Assembly (NCBI GenBank): GCA_020975725.1
Contig: QXJR01000009.1
Span: 620,001-684,000 of the forward strand
From: Picocystis sp. L7
Lineage: Eukaryota > Chlorophyta > Picocystophyceae > Picocystales > Picocystaceae
Direction: 5' to 3'
Length of the DNA: 64,000 nucleotides
A program made the translations under genes and the position numbers. Within the stretch, counting starts at the first letter, position 1, and each line of letters begins with the position of its first letter. Shown here piece after piece: positions 41,622 through 51,687 of this stretch. The notes beneath the pieces are model-generated. The model was not told the origin of the DNA and searched no databases. It saw only the letters and a program-made list of their open reading frames with translations.

Positions 41622-42683
41622 TCAAAGCTTGCTGCAGGGTGTGACATCTGCTATTTTGACAACCAGCTTTCCATTGTTTTCACCTCTGAAAAGCTTTTGA
41701 AGAGCACGAGGCAGTAATTCCAACGACCCATCAATGACATCTTCCTGCATTTTGACTTTCCCTTGTTCTTCCCATGTCTCCAGGTCTCGCATGGCTACGG
41801 GAAATTCCTCCTCAAAATCGAGGACAACGAATCCTTCCATCTTGGCACGTTTGACGAGTAAGTTCATGTAGTACCTGGGTCCTGGAGGAGGCACTTTCTC
41901 GTTGTATCTAGATATCGCACCGCATATGACTACCCTTGCGTTGCGGTTGAGTATTCGCAAGGCTCCATCGAGCACTTCTCCACCAACGTTGTCGAAGAAA
42001 ACGTCCACACCATTAGGACAAGCATCAGCAATGTCCTGCATCAGATGCTTTCCTCCTTCTCTTTTGTAATCCACACATGCGTCTGCTCCCACCTGCATCA
42101 CCTTTCTCACCTTTTCTTCTCCTCCTGCAACGCCTACGACGCGACATCCGCACACGTGTTTGGCGATTTGCACGGCCACTATCCCTGTGGCGCCGGCCGC
42201 TGCCGAGACGAGCACGCATTCTCCTGCTTGCGGCTTTCCCACGTGCAACAGACCAAAGTAGGCGGCTAATCCTGACCATCCGAGCAGCGAGAGCGCACGT
42301 GTGGGACGTTTGGGATCCACGAGTCGGCAGTGCTTCGCCGCCATCACTCGCCACGTGCACCAACCGAACGCACCGCTCACGAAATCTCCGGCTGCGATGC
42401 CGTTTTCTTGGGAGGCGAGCACCTGTCCGACGCCAGATCCACGCATGATTTCTCCCACGCGCATCGGGACTGCATAGCTTCCTCCTGCGTCCATCCATCC
42501 TCGCATGGCCGGTTCCATCGCCAGCCACACCACGCGCACCAGCACCTCTCCTTTTCGCAGCTGGACGTCCACAGGCGCATCTTCTCCTTCCACCGTCCTG
42601 AACTGCACGTCTGGTTCGTACTCTCCCCTCGGTCGCTTCGCGAACACCACCGCTGAGGCGCGCGTTGTGTGGTGATTCGCCAT
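41622..42683 (-). CDS. NADP-dependent medium-chain oxidoreductase (CurA/alkenal reductase type)
   Basis: 353 residues from ATG 42683. This is the zinc-free MDR branch that includes CurA, plant 2-alkenal reductases and prostaglandin reductase. Evidence: the N-terminal LVRVVWLAMEPAMRGWM, the cofactor motif SAAAGATGIVAVQIAK, DVFFDNVGGEVLDGAL, and the C-terminal PPPGPRYYMNLLVKRAKMEGFVVLD. No zinc-binding Cys cluster is visible. It likely reduces reactive enals or quinones with NADPH in the cytosol. It converges on the amylase gene (53 bp between stops). A long CT-rich tract lies about 60 bp upstream. Confidence 0.9.
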   Translation of the reverse strand: MANHHTTRASAVVFAKRPRGEYEPDVQFRTVEGEDAPVDVQLRKGEVLVRVVWLAMEPAMRGWMDAGGSYAVPMRVGEIMRGSGVGQVLASQENGIAAGDFVSGAFGWCTWRVMAAKHCRLVDPKRPTRALSLLGWSGLAAYFGLLHVGKPQAGECVLVSAAAGATGIVAVQIAKHVCGCRVVGVAGGEEKVRKVMQVGADACVDYKREGGKHLMQDIADACPNGVDVFFDNVGGEVLDGALRILNRNARVVICGAISRYNEKVPPPGPRYYMNLLVKRAKMEGFVVLDFEEEFPVAMRDLETWEEQGKVKMQEDVIDGSLELLPRALQKLFRGENNGKLVVKIADVTPCSKL

Positions 42684-42743
42684 CCCAGGTGCGTTCGAGC
42701 TTCAATCCTCTTCCGACACGTCGGTTCGCTTCTGTGGCCTTGC

Positions 42744-43041
42744 GCCCCTCCCCCACCCTCTCCCACCCTCTCCCTCTCTCATCCTCCCTCCCCCACCCTC
42801 TCCCCCTCTCCCTCCCTCTCCCTCCCTCTCCCCCTCTCCCTCTCACCCTCTCCCTCCCTCTCCCCCTCTCCCCCTCTCCCCCTCTCCCTACCTCATCCTC
42901 CCTCTCTCCTCCCACCATCTCCCTCTCTCCCCCAACCACCCACTGCTCCCCTCTCCTCCTCCCTCTCTCCTCCTCTCTCCCCCCACCACCCCCTGCTCCC
43001 CTCACCCTCTCCCTGGGCTGACCTCTCACCCTCACCCTCTG
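42744..43041. repeat. Homopyrimidine (CT-rich) tract, about 300 bp
   Basis: Nearly unbroken runs of CCCTCTCCC/CTCTCC type on the plus strand (GA-rich on the minus strand). It is immediately upstream of the MDR gene. Such tracts can form triplex (H-) DNA and are often nucleosome-poor. Frames across it are repeats of Pro/Ser/Leu and are not genes. Confidence 0.85.
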
Positions 43042-43748
43042 GCTCGGGCATGGGTGGAAGCCTCCCATCAAGTGGACGTTGGCTGGACAGGGATGCCGCC
43101 TGCAGGCGCGCCTTGTGGACCGCGACACATGCGAACGCCAGGACGGTCGAAGGGAGGGCAGGGAAGACCGCGAAGGACGTCCTCGACGGTTGGTAGGAGG
43201 GAACCTGGGCACACCATGGAAGAGGTACGTCTCCTCGAGCACAGACGGACGAGGAAGCACTCCCGATGCAGAATACGAACGCTTGCGTCCTGCATTTCGA
43301 ACCCAAAAAGACGATGCGCACGAGCCCGGTGCACGCCAGAGAAATGGCCTCTCCTGTATGCCGACGGATCCACGCGCCTCCCACCACCTCCAACGGGTCA
43401 AAGAGCGCCCGTTTCGCCCACGCGAAAAGGCACAACGCAACGGTGGAGCACGTGAACCGCCGTTGCCAAGCCGAGGCACCGGTCGGTTCGAACCAGCGCA
43501 CTACCATCTCCTGCCTGCTCGCCTGATCGCCATTTGTTGCTGCCATCCCTGTTTGGTGCGTCTTTCCTCGCCACTCGCACGAAATTCGCTTTCCCTCCGG
43601 ACCAGAGCTGGTTTCGTTGGATCAGAAACGCCTTCGTGGTGGCACAAGCGCCAACGTCGCACGTGGAAGCCGCTTGGTGGCGGCTCGGCCGCGTGGGAGG
43701 CGGAGGTCCATGCTTCGTGCGGAGGTGGAACGCACGCCACGATGCGCC
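43042..43748. other. Intergenic region upstream of 2H-like gene
   Basis: Together with the CT tract, this is the divergent region between the MDR gene and the gene at 43749. It has several overlapping GC-rich frames without recognisable domains. Confidence 0.45.
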
Positions 43749-44381
43749 ATGCGTGCGCATCGGTACGTGGTGGCTTGGAACGGCGTCCTGGCGCTCGCCT
43801 ACGAAGGATTGCCGCGTCCGCTGGTGGATCTCAAGGCGCGTCTGCAAGCGGCCAGTCAAGCTTTTCCGGCGGAGAATCCAGGCAGTCTGTGGCCCAAGAC
43901 CACGGTGGCAGCACTGCAGGACGGCGTGCGTCTCACGCCGGCGCAACTGGAGAAGCTCCTGGACGTCTGCGATCAGGTGTCGCACGATTTGGAGGAGAGA
44001 GAAGATGCAATCGACGTGAAGGACCTGGATCTGGTGGTCTACGAGTGCAGATCGTTGGAGAAGCGGATCAGCCAAGACACCATGCCACTCGATGACAGCC
44101 AAGGCCTGCACGAGCACGTCGACACGGACGAGAAAAACAAGGTGCAGCGCGTGGTGGACGAAGCCAAGGATCCCCATTACTGGTTCCACGCCTCCAAGGA
44201 CGGAAGTCGCGCCTCCCACTACCGCAGCTGCGCACCCGGTGCGACCCTCGTCCACTCGCTCAAGGTGCCGCCCAAGACGCTGGAAGAGTTCCAGAGACGC
44301 GTCGAACAAGCCATGCCTGGGCTGTACACTTGGTTCGATCCGAATTCGTTGCACATCACGTTGCGAGCGATCCTCGGCTGA
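43749..44381 (+). CDS. Uncharacterised protein with C-terminal H-x-T motif
   Basis: 210 residues from ATG 43749 (MRAHRYVVAWNGVLAL); ATG 43710 is also in frame. Recognisable words are YVVAWNGVLALAYEGLP, NPGSLWPKTTVAAL, a Glu/Asp-rich middle, and the end LYTWFDPNSLHITLRAIL. The last motif resembles one His-x-Thr half of 2H phosphoesterases, but no second half is visible, so I make no functional claim. I recall similar algal and bacterial proteins of unknown function. It converges on the bS15 gene with 101 bp between stops. Confidence 0.6.
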   Translation: MRAHRYVVAWNGVLALAYEGLPRPLVDLKARLQAASQAFPAENPGSLWPKTTVAALQDGVRLTPAQLEKLLDVCDQVSHDLEEREDAIDVKDLDLVVYECRSLEKRISQDTMPLDDSQGLHEHVDTDEKNKVQRVVDEAKDPHYWFHASKDGSRASHYRSCAPGATLVHSLKVPPKTLEEFQRRVEQAMPGLYTWFDPNSLHITLRAILG

Positions 44382-44482
44382 CTTCTGGCGAGGCCAGGCG
44401 AAGCTGGCTCATGGGCAACCACAGGTACATATATGCAGTACGGATCGCATCCGTTTCCAGCGCGTCAGCGCCAAACGTGTCT

Positions 44483-45056
44483 TTATTTCTTGCTGGGATA
44501 CTTGGGCTCCGAAAACGGCCGGTCCTTGAGTCCCAGCTTCGCGATGGTGGTGAAGTACTTTTCGGGATCCTTCCGTCTAAGGTACTTGAGCAGCTTGGTC
44601 CGCTGGGAAAGCATCACGTGAATGGCGCGTTTCCCGTGCACGTCCTTCCTGAACTTCTGCAGGTGGGACGAAAGCGTGTGGATGCGTTCGCTCAAGCGGG
44701 CCACCTGCACCTCCGAGCTGCCGGTGTCTTGATCATGTCTTTGGTACGCCTCGGTCACCTTCTGTAGCCTCCGCTTGTTCTTCTCTTCTCCGTCCATCAG
44801 TGCATCCGAAAGGTACCTTTCCACCAGCTCCGGCTGAGGGTCTCCTAGCAGTTGCTCTTCCCCTGCGTCGAATGGATCGGTCAGCCACGTCTGGCCGTAA
44901 CCTCAGCTGCAGTTGCGACATACACCCTCCGCTGGTCGTCGTCCACGTACCCTGTCCTCCGCGCCTCCCTGGCGAGCCGAACGTGCTCAAGGACGCCTCC
45001 AGGCAACTCCCACGCCTCATCCATGCCACGGCACCTCCGCAGGCCGCGCGAAGCAT
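44483..45056 (-). CDS. rps15: Bacterial-type ribosomal protein S15 (organellar)
   Basis: Exons are complement 44951-45056 and 44483-44901 (174 residues), with a 49-nt intron starting GTACGTGG. The C-terminal 85 residues are a clear bS15/uS15 domain: DTGSSEVQVARLSERIHTL, LSSHLQKFRKDVHGKRA, and LLKYLRRKDPEKYF. It binds the central domain of small-subunit rRNA early in assembly. The first exon (MLRAACGGAVAWMRRGS) is basic and Ala/Arg-rich, typical of a mitochondrial or plastid presequence. The acceptor GCTGAG is weak, so the join needs proof. The stop codon overlaps an AATAAA hexamer on the minus strand. Confidence 0.85.
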
Positions 45057-45633
45057 CGCGAAAGCGAAGCACGTCCACCGCAAACCCTAAGCTCACGTCC
45101 TCGTCGGACGAGACCTTCTGCTAAATGACAACTGGTGGACCCTCGGAGGAAGGGCCACAGCCATCGACAGATGCGCACAGTTGTGAAGAGGTTGTGAAGA
45201 CCAGAGGGAGGACAAGACCTCGGCGTTGAGGTTCGTTGGCTGGAGTCCTTGGGTAGAAGGAAGAGGTGCACGGATTCCAAGGTGTTTTGCACTCGAGAAT
45301 CACTCGCCACAGGGTCAGAACCCGCATTAGCCAGCGCTGGGATTCGGCCTGATGGCAGGCCAAGAAAATCACCAGGGCCGCTTTTCGCATCGATGAACAA
45401 GCTCTGAATCAGGCAGAGTGGTGGATAGCCAAGCATAGGTTTCCGGGGCTGAATGTGGGAAAGCAAGGGTGGAGTTCCAATGGCAGTTGTGAAGGATCGA
45501 TGCGAGATCTACATCATACGTAACAATGCTTGCCCAGAAAAGCGCGATAGATGGCATTCCAAAGTACGAGGAAAAGTTCAAATCTATCACCGTCCCGAGC
45601 AAGACACCTGGGTTTGCGGTGCACACCTCTGTT
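45057..45633. other. Intergenic, nothing recognised
   Basis: Between the S15 first exon and the stop of the coiled-coil gene. Frames here have no family signature. Confidence 0.45.
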
Positions 45634-46509
45634 TTATTTTCTGGTGGCTAAATAAGACAAGAATGGCAAGCATAGGAAAACGCATGGGCCGAAGGATGCT
45701 GCCGTGTGTTTCAAACCTTTCCAGGTACTGATGTCTTCAACCAGGATCCGAACGAACCTTGCTTGTTTCCAATCACTTTCCTGGCTCTCTTGTCCTGCCG
45801 TATGGGTGCTGTCATTCCTATTCGAAGTGCTCTCCCACTCGTTCTGGCATTCGTTCTCGTTCGTGCAATAGCTTTGACTGATGGATCGGGCGATGCGTGG
45901 TATGCTGGCTTCCAACACTTGCCTGCCGCTCTCGGACACGGCAAGTCTCACTTGGAGGTCCTTCAGTTCGGCGAGCAAAGCGCCCAGAGTCTCCTCCGAT
46001 TTCTCCTGGTACAGCTCGTGCAGAGAGAGCGTCTTTTCCACGCGTTGTCCCAAGGCGACGAGCCTCGACTTCCAATCGTTGACGTGCGTGCCGGCCACTT
46101 TCGAGCCCTCCTCGACCAGGTGCGTGAGGACGGCCGCGAATCCATGCCGATTCGCTTGCGTTCTGCGCCCATCATCGGAGGCATACGAATCTGCACAGCT
46201 CGGTTTCATGTTCGTTCTCCCTGGCCACGTCCTGGAGGCAGCTTCGACCTCCGCCACCATTTCTCCGCGAGCTCGTTCGATCCGATGGGCGATCCGATCC
46301 AGTCCTTCCAGCAGGCCTGCGATTCCTTCGTCTTCCACTTCTTCCGCGTCGGCGAACACCTCCGTTGGTTCCCATCCGTCGGCCATGTCCGAGGCATGGC
46401 CTTCTTCGGCGCTTCCCACCAGGCTGTCCTGCGTCCACTTTTGCGCGAGCTGCGATCCGGGATGGTCCCACAGGAGCAAGTCGGAGGCTTCGGACGCGCT
46501 CCACTCCAT
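45634..46509 (-). CDS. Coiled-coil protein, possible tail anchor, unknown function
   Basis: 291 residues from ATG 46509. The N-terminus is acidic (EVFADAEEVEDEGIAGLLEG). Several helical, heptad-like stretches follow (LDRIAHRIERARGEM, LVALGQRVEKTLSLHELY, EETLGALLAELKDLQVRL). The last 20 residues are hydrophobic (FGPCVFLCLPFLSYL) with a short basic end, as in tail-anchored membrane proteins. I do not recognise the family. A SNARE-associated or tethering role would be a guess. Confidence 0.6.
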   Translation of the reverse strand: MEWSASEASDLLLWDHPGSQLAQKWTQDSLVGSAEEGHASDMADGWEPTEVFADAEEVEDEGIAGLLEGLDRIAHRIERARGEMVAEVEAASRTWPGRTNMKPSCADSYASDDGRRTQANRHGFAAVLTHLVEEGSKVAGTHVNDWKSRLVALGQRVEKTLSLHELYQEKSEETLGALLAELKDLQVRLAVSESGRQVLEASIPRIARSISQSYCTNENECQNEWESTSNRNDSTHTAGQESQESDWKQARFVRILVEDISTWKGLKHTAASFGPCVFLCLPFLSYLATRK

Positions 46510-47281
46510 GTAAAGGCCTACGTATGTCGCGCGCCGTCGTCGGAAACGCGCTTACACGAGCGATCTCGCGTCGTCGGGAGTGAGCTGCATCACCTGGAGG
46601 ACGTGATTATGACCCCTGGCGACGGGGACGCGCCGTGCTCTGGTGATGACACGTGGAGGAGGACGTCACGTACGCGTAGAGGAACCTTGTTCGAGGGAAG
46701 GAGCGTTGCGGCGTCGGTTTTGTGGCCGAGGGAGGCGACGCACGTCGACGGGATGGTTCGTCTCGGAACCGCACAGAGGGCCATCGAATCCGCGTGCGTT
46801 CTTCGTGACGCACGCGTTCGCGTTCGTCCACGCATGGCAACGTGCGAAGGAGCACCGCCACGCAAACCGCGGACGGCTGTGCGTCGCGAGACTTCGTCGC
46901 GAGGTCGTCGTGAACGTCCGTTTCGACGTTGGCGCCTGGCGGAGGTTTCCTTCCTCTTCCATCCACGACGCACCCGTCCAGGCACGGACGGACCTCCGAA
47001 GGATCCGCACGAAGCTTCCTGCGTCCCTTCGTCTCCCACACGCGCTCCATCTCCCACCTTGGTCGTGCGCACGTCCATCCCGCGTCGGAATGGCTCCCAA
47101 ATCCCTTCCCCTCCAGCTTCACAACCCTGTTCACAACGATCTTCACAACGATCTTCACAACCGTGGGTGGGGGTGGGTGGACAGTGGCCTTGCCTGGCCG
47201 TGTCCCTGCCCGTCCCACCGTGGGAGGAACCCGGGGGGAGCTCGATGGGGGAGCCACGTGGCACACGAGAGGCGTGCGACG
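46510..47281. other. Divergent intergenic region coiled-coil/AKR
   Basis: 772 bp of upstream DNA for both genes. It contains four copies of a 12-bp repeat (47118-47165). Open frames run through but are Arg/Pro-rich and lack any domain. Confidence 0.5.
47118..47165. repeat. Four 12-bp tandem repeats upstream of the AKR gene
   Basis: Units start TTCACAAC and end CCTG, GATC, GATC and CGTG. The array sits 117 bp before the AKR ATG. It may be a minisatellite or a set of regulator sites. Confidence 0.8.
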
Positions 47282-48385
47282 ATGATGGCACGAGTGGCGT
47301 CCACGAGGAGCGCGCCCAGAAGCGCGTGGAAACGAAGCGATGGAAGGTCCCTGCGCGTGAAGGCGTCCTCCACGCCGGCAGACGGAGCCAAGACGCGTGT
47401 GAAGGACGCGGTGGAGCTGGGAGCCTCCGGGGTGCACGTGAGTGCAGTCGGTGCAGGTGCGTGGAGCTGGGGAGATCGCTCGGGATACTGGGGATATGGA
47501 AAAGAATACGGCAAAGATGCCTCGAAAGACGCCTACCAAGCCCTGATGGAAGGTGGCGTCAATTTCATCGACACTGCTGAAGTATACGGGTTCGGAATGA
47601 GCGAAGAGTTCTTGGGGGAGTTCATGAAGGAAACCAAAGGAAAGTACGACCAGGAACCAGCAGTAGCCACCAAGTTTGCACCGCTGCCGTGGAGGTTCAC
47701 GGAAGATTCGGTGGTAGACGCGCTCAAAGACAGCTTGAAGAGGTTGGGAAGGGAAAAAGTGGAATTGTACATGCAGCATTGGCCAGGCTTCTTCCTCAAT
47801 GCATTCAGCAACGATGCCTACCTGAATGGACTGGCGAAGTGCAAGGATATGGGATTGGCAGACGCAATCGGTGTGTCCAACTTCAACAAGAGCAGGCTGA
47901 GGGAGGCTCATGAGAAGCTCGCCGGAAAGGGCGTTGTCTTGGCCTCCAATCAAGTTCAGTACAGCCTCATCTACAGGGCACCAGAAAGCAACGGGGTGAT
48001 GGACACTTGCAAAGAACTGGGCATCACTCTTGTTGCCTATTCCCCCCTTGCGCAAGGCCTCTTGACTGGTAAGTACTCCTTAAACAACAAGCCGACCGGA
48101 CCCAGGAAAGGCTTCTTCACGGACGAGAAGCTCAGGCAGGTGGAACCGTTGGTGGGCCTGATGAAAGAAGTTGGTCAAGGCCACGGCAATAAAACCCCTG
48201 CACAGGTGGCTATCAACTGGACCATTTGTAAAGGGGCACTGCCTATTCCGGGTGTCAAGACGGTTGGCCAAGCTGAAGAAGTCATTGGTTCCATTGGATG
48301 GCGCCTCAACGAGGATGAAATTGCATCTTTGGAGAAGACCGCACAAGGAATTACAAGTTTGGGTGCACCATTTGAAAACTGGTGA
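47282..48385 (+). CDS. Plastid aldo/keto reductase
   Basis: 367 residues from ATG 47282 (a second ATG follows directly at 47285). The first 35 or so residues (ARVASTRSAPRSAWKRSDG) look like a transit peptide. The AKR catalytic tetrad is present: D97 and Y102 in NFIDTAEVYG, K131 in VATKFAP, H166 in YMQHWPG. The NADPH site SNQVQYSLI ... YSPLAQGLLTGKY and PIPGVKTVGQAEE is typical. Similar plant proteins occur in plastoglobules and reduce reactive carbonyls. Single exon. Confidence 0.9.
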   Translation: MMARVASTRSAPRSAWKRSDGRSLRVKASSTPADGAKTRVKDAVELGASGVHVSAVGAGAWSWGDRSGYWGYGKEYGKDASKDAYQALMEGGVNFIDTAEVYGFGMSEEFLGEFMKETKGKYDQEPAVATKFAPLPWRFTEDSVVDALKDSLKRLGREKVELYMQHWPGFFLNAFSNDAYLNGLAKCKDMGLADAIGVSNFNKSRLREAHEKLAGKGVVLASNQVQYSLIYRAPESNGVMDTCKELGITLVAYSPLAQGLLTGKYSLNNKPTGPRKGFFTDEKLRQVEPLVGLMKEVGQGHGNKTPAQVAINWTICKGALPIPGVKTVGQAEEVIGSIGWRLNEDEIASLEKTAQGITSLGAPFENW

Positions 48386-48743
48386 GCGGCCCCGGTGTTG
48401 TGTTTAAAAAACCTTTTCCATGCTAGGGATCTCCTGCATATTGGCCATGGAGCTGGCCAATGAGTCTCGTTGAATAGCATCGTTTTCGGGATGAATGCAT
48501 AACACCCAACCCGATTCCTTGAAATTCCTGCCACTTTCCGTCCCAACTGGCTACCGAAGTTCCCGAAGGTACCACTCGTACGACCAATTTCGCGTGGTTG
48601 ACAGGGAGAAGACCTTTTCCTTCGCCACGTACGGTTGGTAGCTCTCGCCACACACATAAATCGAGGTGTCTTAATCGCTGCTGGCAGATAACGCGCTCCG
48701 AACAAGCCTGCGGTCGCTTGCCTTTCATGCGTCCAAAAGCACA
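48386..48743. other. Intergenic AKR/JmjC
   Basis: 358 bp between two genes read in the same direction; 3' end of one and promoter of the next. Nothing else seen. Confidence 0.45.
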
Positions 48744-49550
48744 ATGAAGGGCATCCTTACGAAGGTGCGCAGGTCTTTTAGTGCGCACGGCGTGCCGATT
48801 GCACAGGCGATTCCGAGAATTCCATTCGAAGAGGTTCGGACTGCTGGCACCGGCGAACGGCCGTGCATACTTTTGGACGGGATGGAAGGCTGGCCTGCAC
48901 TTCAATGGAACGTGGAATACCTTCGAGAACGTTTCGGACACATGGACGTGCCCGTCGAAATTTCAGAAGGCAAAGCTGATTACAGGTCCATGTTTGATGC
49001 GTCTTTCGAAGCAAAAAGAGGCAAATTTGAAGCAGGCTGCCTCATGAAATTGGATGAATACTTGCACTGGTTCTTGATTGGCAAGGATGCCCAAAAGATG
49101 AACGTCCGTGGCTACATTGCACAGTGCAGGCTTGGCGATTACCTACCAGAGCTTCTTGAAGGAGTGCAAACACCCTCCATCGACGAAGTTAAGACACGAT
49201 TGCACGAGATCAACTTCTGGTTAGGTCCACAGGGTACCGAAACTCCACTGCACAGAGATCCATACTTGAATTTGCTGTGTCAGATATTTGGAGAGAAGTA
49301 TGTGAGATTGTATGATTCAAAATATTCGATGGAAATGTATCCATTTCAAAATGGTTTATTGCGAAATACTTCCCAGGTGGACGTGGAAAATCCCGACAAG
49401 CATCTGCATCCCCAGTTTGAGCTGAATCCTTACTGGGAGGGCATCATTGGGCCGGGAGAAATGCTGTACATCCCCCAGCGATGGTGGCACTATGTGCAAT
49501 CACGTACTGTGAGCTTCTCGGTGAACTTTTGGTGGAATAAATCAACGTGA
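48744..49550 (+). CDS. JmjC-domain 2-oxoglutarate dioxygenase (JMJD5/FIH-like)
   Basis: 268 residues from ATG 48744. The start RIPFEEV...ERPCILLDGMEGWPALQWN matches the N-terminal part of small JmjC hydroxylases. The iron site is H170 and D172 in TPLHRDPYLN with H249 in RWWHYV. The late IIGPGEMLYIPQRWWHYV and FSVNFWWN are classic for the KDM8/JMJD5 and HIF-hydroxylase group. It probably hydroxylates a protein side chain; the substrate is unknown. It converges on mS33 with 27 bp between stops. Confidence 0.9.
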   Translation: MKGILTKVRRSFSAHGVPIAQAIPRIPFEEVRTAGTGERPCILLDGMEGWPALQWNVEYLRERFGHMDVPVEISEGKADYRSMFDASFEAKRGKFEAGCLMKLDEYLHWFLIGKDAQKMNVRGYIAQCRLGDYLPELLEGVQTPSIDEVKTRLHEINFWLGPQGTETPLHRDPYLNLLCQIFGEKYVRLYDSKYSMEMYPFQNGLLRNTSQVDVENPDKHLHPQFELNPYWEGIIGPGEMLYIPQRWWHYVQSRTVSFSVNFWWNKST

Positions 49551-49577
49551 GAGTGCACCCACTGGCTGATGGACTGT

Positions 49578-50093
49578 TCATTTCTTCGAGCGCTTTCCCT
49601 CTCCCTTTTTGGGCGCTGCTTTTCCCCGCCTCTTCATCCTTTCCAGCTTAATCTTTCGTCTCTTTTGCACAGGATCGTCGAAAAGAGGATCGAGCTTCGA
49701 AATCGGTTCCATGTAATAATTATCCACCTTCTCACCGATCAGCTTCTTGCTCAACATCTTCCTCCCCGAGCGTCTCCCATCCCCAATGTGATAGTCGAAG
49801 ATCTCGGCCTGGATCTCTCGAAAGTTTTCAGGAGGAAGGTACGTGGGGTCGAACGTACGTGCTACACGCACATAGAACTCTTCCATCCCACGATGCGTCG
49901 GAAGAGGTGGCAAGGATTCCTCCGGCGGCTCTGGCTTCACGAACGGTGCAGGCAGTGGTTCGCCTTCTTCTGCGCCCTCTGAGGCGAACATCCTCCTTCC
50001 CGAGGCCTTGAACCACCATTTCGCAGTCGACGCATGTCCAGATCGATGCGAAAGCAACTGATAGGCACGGTGCAAGCCACGTGCCATCGCCAT
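49578..50093 (-). CDS. MRPS33: Mitochondrial ribosomal protein mS33
   Basis: 171 residues from ATG 50093. The C-terminal half matches plant-type mS33: EIFDYHIGDGRRSGRKMLSK, KLIGEKVDNYYMEPI, and the ending RMKRRGKAAPKKGEGKRSKK. The basic N-terminus (MARGLHRAYQLLSHRSG) fits a mitochondrial presequence. The linker is Pro/Glu-rich. It is a small-subunit head protein without a bacterial homologue. Confidence 0.85.
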   Translation of the reverse strand: MAMARGLHRAYQLLSHRSGHASTAKWWFKASGRRMFASEGAEEGEPLPAPFVKPEPPEESLPPLPTHRGMEEFYVRVARTFDPTYLPPENFREIQAEIFDYHIGDGRRSGRKMLSKKLIGEKVDNYYMEPISKLDPLFDDPVQKRRKIKLERMKRRGKAAPKKGEGKRSKK

Positions 50094-51234
50094 TTACTTC
50101 GCCTGTCGATGCTTCGCAGTGTGCCACGTGAACCCTGCCACGGAGTTAAACCCTACCTCCTCCCTTTCCGGTCACGACCTCGTCCCATGAGGACAGGGGT
50201 GGATGAACCCCAACAAAGGGGCCGGATAGAAGGGGGTCCTCTCGGGTCGGATCGGACACGCAGGGCGGTTTCGAAGCGGGTGGGAACCTCAAGCTTCGTG
50301 CCGTTGGGCGCTCAATACGTAGTAGCAACGATACGGGAGTGCAGTTGGAGTGAATCACGCCTACCGTGTGAATCTGTCGTTGGACCGAAACGGGTGGGAT
50401 CGATTCGGAGACACCTCCATGGCGAAGGATGCTTCCTCGAACTTGTGGCCCCCGACATCGATGCCTAATCTTCCGAGTGCGAAAATGGCCGTTTACGGCC
50501 CCTCGACGCACGAGCCCCTTCGCAATCGTCATTGATGTAGATACGTTATGGCACATCCTTACCGACCTTGGAATGAGTCACGTCGAATAAAGTGCTCGAC
50601 TTGAATCTAGCTCCTAGAGAAGCAACACAAGAGATTCCTTTGGCTCGGAGGGACCATTGGTCGTTTCAATCGACCATCTTGGTACTGCGGTTGGACACTT
50701 CTGGAGCTCGCCATCGAAGGAATGCATTTATTGGGAGAGTTGTTAGCAAGCGAAGCTACGGAGAATCTTCAATGAGTAGTCAAAGAATTGAAGGGGGCGT
50801 TCGAACATGCAATTCCACGACTCTCGCACTTGAATGTGACCCTCAAATTGCGTGTAAAAGCGAGTATCGTACCGTTTGGAATGCGAATGTGGAGCATTTT
50901 TTTCAAGGAGCTCCACACGACTATGCATACATTCATTGTACGCAACTTGTAGCACTTTGGAATTCCTCTGCCTCGTGCGTCGTTTCTTCCTTTTTCTCTT
51001 TGGAAGGCGAGTGGCCTTCGTCCCCGCCTCCATCTTGAGCCTGACCAGGCTCCCGCGTCCGTTGCATTCCATCCGTTGCCTTGTCCTATGCGTTGGCATG
51101 TGTATTGCACGAGTCCACACTCGACCTTCCTTCGACCGTCGTCCTTCCCATCCCTGAGTTAAGTCGCGTGTTTAACCTGCAGTTCGCGAAGGAGGGACAG
51201 TTTCGTTCAAATTCGACGCACTTCGACCGACGCG
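50094..51234. other. Intergenic, nothing recognised (1.1 kb)
   Basis: Divergent upstream DNA of mS33 and the gene at 51235. Frames are short and unlike known families. Confidence 0.45.
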
Positions 51235-51687
51235 ATGGCGGACACGTCCGACGACGAAAGCAGCTCCTTCGCGGTGGGAGCGGCCGTGATTTCAGTGCTG
51301 GTAGTCGTGTGCGTGTCTGGAGTGGCGGCAGGGTGCTATTGTGCCTGCAGGAGAGCCAGGGCCAAGGCCGAAAAGGTCGTTTCCAGGTGCTCCCTGCCAG
51401 AAGTGTCGGCACCGAACAGTCCAACTGGTTCCAGACAAACATCCAGGACTTCGTTCCCGCTCGTCACGTCGCCAAACTCTCCAGGAAACAATGGAGGAAG
51501 GCTCTACGTTTCATCGGCCAGAAGGATTTCCTCCGGAAACCTGCCTTATACCTCCACATCCAACAAGAGCTTGCCCGCCATCCGAAGCCCACACTCGCCT
51601 GCCTCCCTATCTCCAAGTGCCGTGAGAGAACGAGCGGTTGGTGATGATCGGCGCATGGAAATGGAAAATGCACCTTTCAACGTTTGA
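51235..51687 (+). CDS. Small single-pass membrane protein with Ser/Pro-rich tail
   Basis: 150 residues from ATG 51235. A short acidic N-terminus is followed by one membrane helix (VISVLVVVCVSGVAAGCY) and a Cys/Arg-rich stop-transfer segment (CACRRARAKAE). The rest is a Ser/Asn/Pro-rich tail with repeated SP and NSP motifs, likely phosphorylated and cytosolic. No family is recognised. It might be only part of a spliced gene. Coding status rests on the ATG, the clear topology and the open frame. Confidence 0.5.
   Translation: MADTSDDESSSFAVGAAVISVLVVVCVSGVAAGCYCACRRARAKAEKVVSRCSLPEVSAPNSPTGSRQTSRTSFPLVTSPNSPGNNGGRLYVSSARRISSGNLPYTSTSNKSLPAIRSPHSPASLSPSAVRERAVGDDRRMEMENAPFNV

Noticed and set aside
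42025-43479. 484-codon Arg/Gly-rich frame on the minus strand
   Set aside because: It is a shadow of the MDR gene continued through the GA-rich tract; no domain.
45706-47580. 624-codon plus-strand frame
   Set aside because: It is antisense to the coiled-coil gene and then out of frame with the AKR gene, with no recognisable domain.
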